From Coprococcus comes ATCC 27758 (GTDB taxonomy: Bacteria > Bacillota > Clostridia > Lachnospirales > Lachnospiraceae), in the NCBI RefSeq assembly GCF_025149785.1, contig NZ_CP102277.1:1860001-1924000 (forward strand): DNA of 64,000 nt. The letters are read 5' to 3'. How positions within the stretch are numbered: the first letter of the stretch is position 1; every line of letters begins with the position of its first letter. Shown here piece by piece: positions 44,198-52,458 of the stretch. The notes under the pieces were generated by a model, which saw nothing but the letters and a program-made list of their open reading frames with translations, ran no database searches and was not told the DNA's origin. Both the position numbers and the translations under genes were made by a program.

Positions 44198-44602
44198 TTA
44201 ATTCGTCACCGCATCCAGTTCGGCTTCTTCTCCATCGACAATTTTCAGAACGATCTTATTCGGAAGGCAGATAATACTCTCTCCGTTCCTTGAAATTGCT
44301 TTCTGGTGTACACAGATCTGATCCGGACAGTTGGCCGCTGCCATTTTCACTTTTCCGTTCTCGATCTGCACGGTGTTCGTTCCTCCGTTGATCTTAAATG
44401 CACGCTCTTTCTGCAGATCCAGTGTCTCTACCACTTTCCCGTCAATCTGTATTTCTACAACGCCTGCGCTTTTCTGGCTCGTGAATAGATGTCCTGAAAA
44501 AAAAATGCCTGCCGCAGCAAATACAAGGAGGACAAGAATCAGATCATTCTTTTTAAAACCGGATGCTTTCTCCTCATGGCTCTTATTTTCTTTATGGCTC
44601 AT
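44198..44602 (-). CDS. NusG domain II-containing membrane-anchored protein (EetA-like)
   Basis: A 134-residue protein. A transmembrane helix at about 21-40 is followed by an extracellular NusG_II-type beta domain (about 48-132) with ANCPDQICVHQ and ESIICLPNKIVL, which supplies three Cys. It is not the NusG transcription factor; only the small domain is shared. AAGGAG lies 6 nt before the ATG. It leads an operon with the Gx transporter and possibly ruvAB. Context suggests extracytoplasmic electron transfer or flavin handling. Confidence 0.87.
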   Translation of the reverse strand: MSHKENKSHEEKASGFKKNDLILVLLVFAAAGIFFSGHLFTSQKSAGVVEIQIDGKVVETLDLQKERAFKINGGTNTVQIENGKVKMAAANCPDQICVHQKAISRNGESIICLPNKIVLKIVDGEEAELDAVTN

Positions 44603-44625
44603 AGGGTTCTCCTTTTTCTTTGTTT

Positions 44626-44654
44626 ATTCTAACACATCATTTTATCTAATGCAA
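44626..44654 (-). promoter_or_regulatory. Promoter of the NusG_II-Gx-ruvAB operon
   Basis: On the minus strand TTGCAT (44654-44649), a 17-bp spacer and TAGAAT (44631-44626) form a plausible vegetative promoter 24 nt before the NusG_II ATG. Confidence 0.6.
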
Positions 44655-44705
44655 TCAAGTGTTCGATTGATTTTTTTCATAGGGGAACGTATAATGGGGT
44701 AATTG

Positions 44706-44938
44706 ACGAATGGGACGGTTTGTGGAAGAAGAGAATGGGGACGCCGTGAGGGAAGCGAAAGTCCTGCACGCCTCAAGTTGTACAAACCATTCCGATGAAC
44801 CACTTAGGGCGAAAATCGTGTTCAGCAATGGCTTCCACGATTTTTGTGTTTCATCTCCATTGCACAAAATAGAGGCGTGCAGGACTTTCGCTTCCCTCAC
44901 GGCTGTGCATTGGCTGGTTGCACAAACCTGAGATTCGT
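44706..44938. repeat. Structured repeat element, copy 2
   Basis: Arms 44743-44774 and 44872-44903 are perfectly complementary over 32 bp, with a sequence unlike the other copies. The core has P3 (GATGAA 44794-44799 with TTCATC 44850-44855, extended by CAC/GTG) and P4 (AAAATCGTG 44812-44820 with CACGATTTT 44836-44844) around the loop TTCAGCAATGGCTTC. P2 has one A-C mismatch. Further out, ACGAAT/ATTCGT and GGTTTGTG/CACAAACC (44706-44724 with 44921-44938) add a second layer. It lies between divergent NusG_II and apbE genes. Nothing else is recognised in 44655-45013. Confidence 0.85.
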
Positions 44939-45013
44939 AAATTTTCATTATGTCGTTTTTAGGAAGTTTATGAAAAAAGCAATGCTGTAGGTTATGGTTT
45001 GAGGAGGTTTGCG

Positions 45014-46000
45014 ATGAAAATAAAAAGTTTGGGAATTGGTATTTGTTTGAGTTTGTTTGGGACTTTTTGTCTGGGTGGATGTTCTGGGAGTTCGCCGCAG
45101 CCGGTGTCGCGGACGGTGACGGTGTTTGATACGGTGGTGACGATTACGGTTTATGATAAGGATTCAGAGGATGTTCTGGATGCTTGTGTGGCGAAATGCG
45201 AGGATTATAATGCGCGGTTTAGCCGGACTTCGGAAGGAAGCGAGATTTATGAGCTGAACCATGCAAACGGGGAGCCTGTGACACTTTCGGGTGATACGGT
45301 GGATTTGATTCAGAAAGGCGTGGAATACAGCCGTCTGGCAGATGGAAAGTTTGATATTACGATCGCTCCACTTAGTGACTTGTGGGATTTTAAGAATAAT
45401 ACGGGGACCGTTCCGGATGATGCAGCGATTCAGCAAGCGAAAAGTCATATCGGATATGAGAATGTGAGGGTTGATGGAAATACGGTTCAGCTTCTGGATC
45501 CGGAGGCGGCTATTGATCTTGGCGGAATTGCAAAGGGATATATTGCGGATCAGCTGAAAGCATATCTGAAAGAGCAGAATGTATCCCATGCACTGATCAA
45601 TCTGGGCGGAAATGTGCTGGCTCTTGGCGGCAAACCGGATGGTTCGGATTATAATATCGGTATCCAGAAGCCGTTTGCACAGAATGGAGAAGCGATCACC
45701 AGTGTAAAGATCAAGGATCAATCTGTGGTTTCTTCCGGTATTTATGAGCGGTATTTTAAGGTGGACGACAAGATTTATCACCATATCTTAGATCCGAAAA
45801 CCGGGTATCCTTATGAAAATGATCTGCTTGGGGTGAGTATTGTCTGTGACTCTTCTACGGAAGCGGACGCACTTAGTACGACCTGCTTTGCGATGGGGTT
45901 AGATGATGGATTGAAATATATCGAAGGAATCAAGGGGGCAGAGGCACTCTTTATCACGGATGATTATGAGATTCATTACTCCAGCGGATTTCCAAAGTAA
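45014..46000 (+). CDS. apbE: FAD:protein FMN transferase (ApbE), lipoprotein
   Basis: A 328-residue extracytoplasmic enzyme that transfers FMN from FAD to Thr/Ser of secreted flavoproteins. The lipoprotein signal ends LGGC (Cys about 21). Family motifs follow: DGKFDITIAPLSDLWDF, AAIDLGGIAKGYIADQL and the C-terminal HHILDPKTGYPYEN. The ATG at 45014 has GAGGAGG 6 nt upstream; the TTG at 44999 would include it. It is divergent from the NusG_II/Gx genes, an arrangement fitting flavin-based electron transfer. No FMN-binding substrate protein is encoded in the window. Confidence 0.95.
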   Translation: MKIKSLGIGICLSLFGTFCLGGCSGSSPQPVSRTVTVFDTVVTITVYDKDSEDVLDACVAKCEDYNARFSRTSEGSEIYELNHANGEPVTLSGDTVDLIQKGVEYSRLADGKFDITIAPLSDLWDFKNNTGTVPDDAAIQQAKSHIGYENVRVDGNTVQLLDPEAAIDLGGIAKGYIADQLKAYLKEQNVSHALINLGGNVLALGGKPDGSDYNIGIQKPFAQNGEAITSVKIKDQSVVSSGIYERYFKVDDKIYHHILDPKTGYPYENDLLGVSIVCDSSTEADALSTTCFAMGLDDGLKYIEGIKGAEALFITDDYEIHYSSGFPK

Positions 46001-46033
46001 AAAAGTTGAATGATGTAGGTTGTGAGACAAATC

Positions 46034-46097
46034 AGAAAAATAAATGGTACCAGATTCAGTTATAAAAAAAATTGAATCCGGTACCATTTATTTTTCT
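46034..46097. terminator. Long bidirectional terminator between apbE and the histidine kinase
   Basis: Arms 46034-46051 and 46080-46097 are perfectly complementary over 18 bp (ending GGTACC); an inner GATTCA/TGAATC stem (46053-46058 with 46073-46078) adds six more pairs. The outer ends are A-rich then T-rich, so it stops both convergent genes. The 10-mer TAGGTTGTGA (46016-46025) just before it also precedes structured element copy 3. Confidence 0.8.
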
Positions 46098-46105
46098 TAT
46101 GTTTC

Positions 46106-48181
46106 CTACTTCACTGTCTCTTCTCCCGGCAAAGCCCAGCGGATTTCGGCTTTGAAGAGATCTGCTTCGGTTTCGATATGGAAGCTTCCTCCTTGGAGAC
46201 CTACGAAGCTTTTTACGATTGCAAGGCCAAGACCGGAGCCTTCGGTATTGCGGGACTCATCTCCGCGGACGAAGCGTTCTGTAATTTCTTCCGGATTGAA
46301 GGTGAGCTCAGTTGCAGAAATATTTTTCAGGCGGATAAATACATCTTTCTCCGTCTTTTCGATTTCCACATAAACTCTTGTTCCCGGAAGCGCATATTTT
46401 ACAATGTTATTCAGAAGATTCTCAAAGATCCGGCAGGTCTTCTGACTGTCCAGACGAAGAATCACTTTTTCTTCTGGGAAAGTGGTCCTGAACTCCAGAC
46501 CTTTTTCTTCGAACTTATCTTCCAGCTCAAATTTTACCTGTTTAAACAGATTGACGATATCCACGTTCATCAAATTCAGGTTTACATTCTGGCTGCTTGC
46601 TTTGCTGATCTCAAAGAGGTCTTCGATCAGGACTTTCAGACGCATAGATTTGCATTCCAGAATATCAATATAATCCTTTCGCTTTTCCTCATCTTTCTCG
46701 TCTTTCAACAGATTCACATAGGTTATGATCGCAGTCAGCGGTGTTTTCAGATCATGTGATACGTTTGTGATCAGTTCTGTTTTCATACGCTGGCTCTTTA
46801 CTTCTTCCTTTACCGCTTTCTTAAATCCGGTCTGGATCTTCTGGATTTCATTACGGAACGGACTAAACACACCAAGATCACCTTCAATCTCTACATCCAG
46901 ATTTCCGTCTGCAATTTTATTGGTTGCCTCCAAAAGCAATGCATATTTTTTCCGGAGATCATTAAAATATTTTTGCAGGATCAGGAACAGGATTACAGAA
47001 TATACGATCAGTCCTGCAATTCCGTAATACCAGAATGAACAGATCACCAGCAGTATTGCGAAATTGAACAGCACGATTTTCAAAATAATCTTATTGTTCT
47101 TTTCCTTGAAATTGAACTGATCCAGCGAATGATAAAATGCTTCGATCTTATTCTTGCACCAGCGGATACCACCTCGGATTCCGTTTCCGAATCTTCTCCA
47201 GATCCAGATCAGCAGAACTCTTTTTTTCACATATTCCTTTACTCCAAGAAGCCGGATCTGGCGTACACAGCCGGATACCCAGTACATGACTGCAAAGAAA
47301 ACAAACCAGACCAGAAAATCGATTGGCCACACATTTCCTTTCGCGTGCATAATCAGTTCTCCAAGACAGCTGAAAATCAGGCTAATTCCAGTAATACCAG
47401 TCGCTATCGCAATTTCAAATGGTACATGGAAAATTTTTTCATCTCCTGTATGCAGATCTTTCTTCATCGGAATCAGCCATGCCAGAAGTGCGACCAACAA
47501 TATAAGGGGCAAGATTGTATAAACCGCCGCGTTTCCCACCATCGAAGTAATCGGATATACCCGCATAACATAAGCATTCAGCTTTGCTTCCGTCATCATG
47601 AAATAATAGGTCCTGTCTTTTGGTGAAATATTTTCAATCTCACTTTCATCTTCATATTCAAATATTTTTTCCGGCAGATTTGAGGTCAGGATCTTCAGAA
47701 CAGCTTCCTGTTTGGTTACTTCCGTTCCCATCACCTGATCAATCTTGATTTCACCGTTTTTGTCAAACGAGATCTTAATCCCAAGAGCATAATCTGCAAG
47801 CTCGGTATCTTTCACTTTTTCCCAGGAATCTCTATTCGACCGGTATCCATCGATTACCTCTCCGTTTGCATCCTGCACCTGGTAATTCATATATGCAATC
47901 TGCCGGTTAAATTTCTCATCAAATTCCGGATAATAATCATCCAGAAACTTTACGTTATATTCGTTTCCGGATTCTTTGGAATACAATACATAGCAGTCCC
48001 GAATAAATGTCTTCATAAAGGACTCACTCGTCCGGTAATTCTGTGTCAGACTGTCCTGCTCCTTTTTTGCATTCTTATAAAAAGTATTATAGTTTCCTAA
48101 CACGATCACCGTCGCAAGTAAGATTACACTTAAAATCAGGACAATCCCTAGTTTATGCCTGTTTTTCGATTTTGTATCCAA
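46106..48181 (-). CDS. Sensor histidine kinase with multi-helix membrane input domain
   Basis: A 691-residue membrane kinase. Helix 1 (about 10-30), an extracellular domain of about 185 residues (32-217), further helices (220-240, 255-275, 287-305, 365-400), a HAMP-like linker (about 410-455), a dimerisation domain with His476 in NVSHDLKTPLTAI, and an HATPase domain with NIVKYAL and GSGLGLAIVKS. It phosphorylates the OmpR-type regulator encoded just upstream; the genes overlap by 29 nt. The signal is unknown. The core resembles VanS/cell-wall-stress kinases. Confidence 0.93.
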   Translation of the reverse strand: MDTKSKNRHKLGIVLILSVILLATVIVLGNYNTFYKNAKKEQDSLTQNYRTSESFMKTFIRDCYVLYSKESGNEYNVKFLDDYYPEFDEKFNRQIAYMNYQVQDANGEVIDGYRSNRDSWEKVKDTELADYALGIKISFDKNGEIKIDQVMGTEVTKQEAVLKILTSNLPEKIFEYEDESEIENISPKDRTYYFMMTEAKLNAYVMRVYPITSMVGNAAVYTILPLILLVALLAWLIPMKKDLHTGDEKIFHVPFEIAIATGITGISLIFSCLGELIMHAKGNVWPIDFLVWFVFFAVMYWVSGCVRQIRLLGVKEYVKKRVLLIWIWRRFGNGIRGGIRWCKNKIEAFYHSLDQFNFKEKNNKIILKIVLFNFAILLVICSFWYYGIAGLIVYSVILFLILQKYFNDLRKKYALLLEATNKIADGNLDVEIEGDLGVFSPFRNEIQKIQTGFKKAVKEEVKSQRMKTELITNVSHDLKTPLTAIITYVNLLKDEKDEEKRKDYIDILECKSMRLKVLIEDLFEISKASSQNVNLNLMNVDIVNLFKQVKFELEDKFEEKGLEFRTTFPEEKVILRLDSQKTCRIFENLLNNIVKYALPGTRVYVEIEKTEKDVFIRLKNISATELTFNPEEITERFVRGDESRNTEGSGLGLAIVKSFVGLQGGSFHIETEADLFKAEIRWALPGEETVK

Positions 48182-48860
48182 CGCCCCACACCACCTTTAA
48201 ATATTTTGGTTCTTTCGGGCAGCTCTCAATTTTTTCACGGATATTCCGGATATGGACCATGATCGTATCGGTATTGATCGCTTTTTCATTCCATACACGC
48301 TCGTAAATTTCCTCTGCCGAAAAAACTCTTCCAGGACTCTTCATAAGGAGAAGCAGGATTTTGTACTCAATCGGTGTCAGGCGCACCGGCTCTCCGTCAA
48401 CCGATACCTCCACCGTAGCTTCATTCAGCTCCAGACCGCCGATCACATGGATATTCTGATTTTCTTCACGATCTCTCAGCTTCTCTGCAAACATCCGGTA
48501 TCTTCTGAGCTGTGAATTCACCCTTGCAAGAAGCTCCATCGGTGTAAATGGCTTCGTCACATAATCATCTGCCCCGATATTCAGTCCCATGATCTTATCC
48601 ACTTCCTCTGATTTTGCCGACAGCATGATCACCGGAAAATCATATTTTTCCCGAAGCTTCATCGTCATACGGATTCCATCCATCCGCGGCATCATAATAT
48701 CGACGATTGCAAGATGGATTTCCTCTTTCTCGATCACTTCCAGACCTTCAATCCCATCTGCCGCCTGAAATACTTCGTATCCCTGACTTTTCAGGTATAT
48801 TTCCACACCTTCTCTGATTTCCTTGTCGTCTTCAACGACCAGTACATGATTCATTTCCAT
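48153..48860 (-). CDS. OmpR/PhoB-family response regulator
   Basis: A 235-residue regulator: receiver domain with acidic pocket EDD (10-12) and phospho-acceptor Asp54, Lys105 region YVTKPF, and a C-terminal winged helix (about 135-232; TPIEYKILLLLMKSPGRVFS and NTDTIMVHIRNIREKIE). It acts with the kinase at 46106. GAGGAG lies 10 nt before the ATG; the Met at codon 3 is an alternative. A 10-bp palindrome GACTATAGTC (48891-48900) in the upstream region could be part of its own control. Confidence 0.95.
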   Translation of the reverse strand: MEMNHVLVVEDDKEIREGVEIYLKSQGYEVFQAADGIEGLEVIEKEEIHLAIVDIMMPRMDGIRMTMKLREKYDFPVIMLSAKSEEVDKIMGLNIGADDYVTKPFTPMELLARVNSQLRRYRMFAEKLRDREENQNIHVIGGLELNEATVEVSVDGEPVRLTPIEYKILLLLMKSPGRVFSAEEIYERVWNEKAINTDTIMVHIRNIREKIESCPKEPKYLKVVWGVGYKIEKQA

Positions 48861-48962
48861 AACTGCTTTTCTCCTCTTTTTCTCATCCTTGACTATAGTC
48901 TATCTCCTAAAGCTAAAGAGAACCGGAATAGATTTCTAAAGAATTTCTAAAAAAATGAAAAA

Positions 48963-48998
48963 GCTTTTCAACAAAGCACTGCTGCCCTGCCGAAAAGC
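48963..48998 (-). terminator. Terminator of the low-complexity membrane protein gene
   Basis: On the minus strand GCTTTTC (48998-48992) pairs with GAAAAGC (48969-48963) around a 22-nt loop, followed by TTTTTCATTTTTTT. It begins 16 nt beyond the gene's stop. Confidence 0.6.
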
Positions 48999-49013
48999 CT
49001 GCCAGATACTTAT

Positions 49014-49706
49014 TTAATAACCATAATAGCTTACTCTGCCGATCGCTGCGATGATAACAAAGAAAATCACAAGCACATAGGAAATCACCTGAAGGATCAG
49101 GGATGCTCTGCAGTAGTTACGCCGGTTCAGATTGCCACTATTACCAAACGCCCAGATAATATACAGAATCAGTCCCGCACATGGAATAATTCCGACAATC
49201 ATCGTTAAAAGCCATTCTCCGGTAGAAAGTGGAGATAGATCCATCTGCTTTGGCGGCATCTGACAATTGTTCTGGCTATTGTAATTGTTATTATAGCCGC
49301 TCGCGTTAAATCCGGTATTATAACCGCTATTCTGATACTGGTTGTCAGAGTACCCATTGGTATAAGCTCCGCTCTGATTGGTTCCGTTATAATACGAATT
49401 TCCGTTGTAAGTATTATTTTCATAAGTTCCATCCGAAGTTCCAGAATGGCAAGCGCTTCCGTCCGGTGCTGACTGTCCGTAACCGCTTCCGTTTTCTGAC
49501 TTTGGCATTTCACCGTAAGTATATGCCGGATGACTTTTTTCTTCCTGCTTTAAATTATCGTCCGCTGCCTCTTTTGGCACGCTATTGTCATTCTTTGCCT
49601 GCGGCTCTGCTTCTGTATATCCTGCATTGGGATCGGTGTAAGAAGATGGACTCTTTTCCTCCCCTTCACTATTCTCAGTTATCTGGTCATTTAAGTTATT
49701 ATCCAT
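49014..49706 (-). CDS. Membrane protein with Asn/Tyr/Gly-rich cytoplasmic domain
   Basis: A 230-residue protein. Residues 1-75 are acidic and polar; 76-152 are extremely rich in Asn, Tyr, Gly, Ser and Gln (NGYSDNQYQNSGYNTGF), a prion-like composition. Two transmembrane helices (about 163-188 and 205-228) form a small C-terminal domain with the LLTMIVGIIPCAGLILYIIWAF motif seen in small DUF4190-like membrane proteins. It is monocistronic between a lysozyme gene and the two-component system. Function unknown; sequestration or adhesion by the low-complexity arm is speculation. Confidence 0.82.
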   Translation of the reverse strand: MDNNLNDQITENSEGEEKSPSSYTDPNAGYTEAEPQAKNDNSVPKEAADDNLKQEEKSHPAYTYGEMPKSENGSGYGQSAPDGSACHSGTSDGTYENNTYNGNSYYNGTNQSGAYTNGYSDNQYQNSGYNTGFNASGYNNNYNSQNNCQMPPKQMDLSPLSTGEWLLTMIVGIIPCAGLILYIIWAFGNSGNLNRRNYCRASLILQVISYVLVIFFVIIAAIGRVSYYGY

Positions 49707-49831
49707 ATCCCAAAACCTCCTGTGTATTCATTTTTTTCATCATAGCACACCAAAAAGCTGAAAACAATAGCTCTTTTTGCCAAATTACTGAATTCAAAGA
49801 CCAGATTCTGAATATCAAATCTATTAGCCGG

Positions 49832-50872
49832 TTATTTGATCCGCAGCCTCTGACCGACATAAATCAGATTCGGATTTTGTAGTTTGTTCAACCTTGCGAT
49901 TTCCTGATAAGATGTTCCGTATATCGCTGCAATTTTCGAAAGCGTATCCCCGGATTTGACGATATGATACTTGTTTTCTTCGGCATTGACTCTGCTTTGT
50001 ACTTCTTCATACCGTTTCCCCAGAACCGTTTTCCGCACTTCCCCGTTGCCATATTTCCCGGCACGCACTTCCTTTGCCAGTGTCTCTGTACTGGCACCGG
50101 AAATATAGTCGATCATCCCCTGCACTTCTCCATATCTGGTTCCAAGCCAGCTTTTCCGTTCTTCCCCATTTCCAAATTCTCCACGCATCGTCCGAAAAAC
50201 CAGATCCAGCGTAGTTCCTTCCTGGTTTTCTTCCTCTTCAGAAGGTTTCTCTGAAGTTGTCTGGTTTCCTTTTCCAGCATACCGGCTCCACGCCTGCCGG
50301 TCTCCGTAGAATTTATTCAAATCCAGATTGCCATTCCATCCGCTTAATCTTCCCGAAGAACTGTACTGCCGCATCACACAGGCATATGCACCCTCATTCC
50401 ATGGATTTTCCTGGTACCCGATTGGCTCCATACTCGCGTACTGCGCTACCCACAGTCCATAGTTTCCGATATTCTGCAATCGGCTCATCATACTTTGCTG
50501 CACATAAATCACAGGATTGACGCTGGTCTTTGTTGAAATATAATTACACCAGGCTTTCACCCATTCCCGGTCATTCACACCAAATGCCGGATTGGACCGC
50601 CCTTCCCAGTCCAGCACAAGCATTGCCTCCCCCACACGGCTCCCTGCATTCTTCAGAAAATATTCTGCCTCCGCCTGTATATTTCCACCAGACGCATAGT
50701 GATAAATGCCCAGGCATTTCCCTGCTGTTTTCGCCTGGCGGTAGGCTCTTTCGTAATCCGGATTTACATAACCGGTTCCTTCTGTCGCCTTAATCACCAC
50801 AAAATCACACGGGACAACCGCAAGATTGATCCCACTTTGCCAGTTGCTGATGTCAATTCCATTTAATGCCAT
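49832..50872 (-). CDS. GH25 endolysin with CW_7 repeats and LysM
   Basis: A 346-residue phage-type muramidase. The GH25 domain (1-195) has GIDISNWQ at Asp7 and the catalytic LDWEG (Asp88, Glu90). Two CW_7 (Cpl-7-like) repeats at about 221-257 and 263-297 ([22 protein letters not shown]) and a LysM at 301-345 bind the wall. It has no signal peptide, so it needs a holin, and a holin gene precedes it by 13 nt. No other phage genes are near. It cleaves the N-acetylmuramic acid-N-acetylglucosamine bond. Confidence 0.95.
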   Translation of the reverse strand: MALNGIDISNWQSGINLAVVPCDFVVIKATEGTGYVNPDYERAYRQAKTAGKCLGIYHYASGGNIQAEAEYFLKNAGSRVGEAMLVLDWEGRSNPAFGVNDREWVKAWCNYISTKTSVNPVIYVQQSMMSRLQNIGNYGLWVAQYASMEPIGYQENPWNEGAYACVMRQYSSSGRLSGWNGNLDLNKFYGDRQAWSRYAGKGNQTTSEKPSEEEENQEGTTLDLVFRTMRGEFGNGEERKSWLGTRYGEVQGMIDYISGASTETLAKEVRAGKYGNGEVRKTVLGKRYEEVQSRVNAEENKYHIVKSGDTLSKIAAIYGTSYQEIARLNKLQNPNLIYVGQRLRIK

Positions 50873-50885
50873 ACCACTTCTACTC

Positions 50886-51179
50886 CTACTCTTCTTTTCC
50901 TGCCTGCTTGATGATCTGATAGATGTAGGTACTCAGTCCTGCAACAACAATGCCCTGCGTTACGGATGCGAAAACTGCGGTCAACACATCCTGTGCTCCT
51001 GCGAAATGTGCGGTAGATGTCACCCAGATCCCGCAGATGATAATGCCTGTCGCCCCAAGCGTGATCGGAATATATTTATCTTTGATAAATTCTGCTTGTT
51101 TAAGTGCAATTCCGAAAAAGTATAGAACTGCGGTCACAATAAGCAGTTCCGGTTTTACATAATCCATAAGTTGCTCCAT
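50886..51179 (-). CDS. Phage-type holin
   Basis: A 97-residue protein with three or four short hydrophobic segments (about 12-27, 39-57, 63-88) and charged ends, matching the phage holin family found beside GH25 endolysins in Firmicutes. It would form membrane lesions that release the endolysin. It is upstream of the lysozyme with a 13-nt gap. The DNA from 51180 to 51350 holds no gene and no confident promoter. Confidence 0.85.
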   Translation of the reverse strand: MEQLMDYVKPELLIVTAVLYFFGIALKQAEFIKDKYIPITLGATGIIICGIWVTSTAHFAGAQDVLTAVFASVTQGIVVAGLSTYIYQIIKQAGKEE

Positions 51180-51350
51180 TATCTGGATAGCCTGCCTTTC
51201 TTTTTGGGGATTTTAAGGAAGATTTCTTTTGAAAAATAATTCGATCAGATGTGGTATTAGTATATGTGAGAGATAGGATTTAGTGATAAAAGAAAGATTT
51301 GATATAAAATAATCGGACCGGCAGGTTCTTCTTTGATTTGTATATACAAA

Positions 51351-51373
51351 GGGAGAGGCGCTACGCCTCTCCC
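51351..51373 (-). terminator. Terminator of the Fe-S scaffold/GGGtGRT operon
   Basis: GGGAGAGGC (51351-51359) pairs perfectly with GCCTCTCCC (51365-51373) around GCTAC. On the minus strand TTTGTATATAC follows. It begins 14 nt after the GGGtGRT stop. Confidence 0.8.
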
Positions 51374-51387
51374 TGTAAATAAATTTC

Positions 51388-52398
51388 TTAGAATTTACCA
51401 GCTTTGTGAGCTTCCTCGATACTTACAGCAACAGCGACTGTCATTCCGACCATCGGGTTGTTACCTGCACCGATAAGACCCATCATTTCTACGTGAGCCG
51501 GTACAGATGAAGATCCTGCGAACTGTGCATCAGAGTGCATACGTCCGAGTGTATCTGTCATACCGTAAGAAGCCGGTCCTGCTGCCATGTTGTCCGGGTG
51601 AAGTGTACGTCCTGTACCACCACCTGAAGCAACTGAGAAGTATTTCTTTCCTGCTTCTACGCATTCTTTCTTGTATGTACCTGCAACCGGATGCTGGAAA
51701 CGTGTCGGGTTTGTAGAGTTACCTGTGATAGAAACGTCAACGCCTTCTTTCCACATGATAGCTACACCTTCACGTACATCATTTGCACCGTAGCAGTTTA
51801 CTTTAGAACGGAGTCCGTCAGAGTAAGCGATTCTCTGAACTTCTTTCAATTCTCCTGTATAATAGTCATAGTCTGTCTGAACATATGTGAATCCGTTAAT
51901 TCTTGAAATGATCTTTGCAGCATCTTTTCCAAGACCGTTCAGGATAACACGAAGAGGTTTCTGACGAACTTTGTTTGCTTTTTCAGCGATACCGATTGCA
52001 CCTTCAGCAGCTGCGAATGATTCATGTCCTGCAAGGAAGCAGAAGCAGTCTGTTGTTTCTTCAAGAAGCATCTTTCCAAGGTTACCATGTCCCAGACCTA
52101 CTTTTCTCTGATCTGCTACAGATCCCGGAATACAGAAAGCCTGAAGTCCTTCTCCGATTGCTGCTGCAGCGTCTGCTGCTCTTGTACATCCTTTTTTGAT
52201 TGCGATTGCTGCACCTGTGATGTAAGCCCAGCATGCGTTTTCAAAACAGATTGGCTGAATACCTTTGATCTGGTTGTATACATCCAGTCCGGCATCCTTT
52301 GTGATCTTTTCAGCTTCTTCGAGTGAAGCAATGCCATAGCTGTTTAAAACTTCATTGATTTTATCAATTCTTCTCTCATATGATTCAAATAAAGCCAT
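51388..52398 (-). CDS. GGGtGRT protein
   Basis: A 336-residue protein named for the motif SGGGTGRTLHPDN (about 268-280). It is common in anaerobic Firmicutes, and always by my recollection next to a NifU-like Fe-S scaffold gene, as here (60 nt upstream). It has many conserved Gly and Cys (DCFCFLAGHESF) but no catalytic family is established. Codon use is strongly biased, indicating abundant expression. It ends at a strong terminator. A role with the scaffold protein in metal-sulfur metabolism is inference. Confidence 0.9.
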   Translation of the reverse strand: MALFESYERRIDKINEVLNSYGIASLEEAEKITKDAGLDVYNQIKGIQPICFENACWAYITGAAIAIKKGCTRAADAAAAIGEGLQAFCIPGSVADQRKVGLGHGNLGKMLLEETTDCFCFLAGHESFAAAEGAIGIAEKANKVRQKPLRVILNGLGKDAAKIISRINGFTYVQTDYDYYTGELKEVQRIAYSDGLRSKVNCYGANDVREGVAIMWKEGVDVSITGNSTNPTRFQHPVAGTYKKECVEAGKKYFSVASGGGTGRTLHPDNMAAGPASYGMTDTLGRMHSDAQFAGSSSVPAHVEMMGLIGAGNNPMVGMTVAVAVSIEEAHKAGKF

Positions 52399-52458
52399 TT
52401 AATTGTCCTCCTGAAAATATTGTTGCCTATATAACCCGTTAATTACTTATGTATGTAA

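Noticed and set aside
44655-44948. Open frames across structured element copy 2 on both strands (about 70-100 codons)
   Set aside because: They share a peptide like GDETQ-SWKPLLNTI with frames in the other two copies, but the shared part comes from the conserved folded core. Starts lack ribosome binding sites, and the arms are self-complementary, so both strands read openly.
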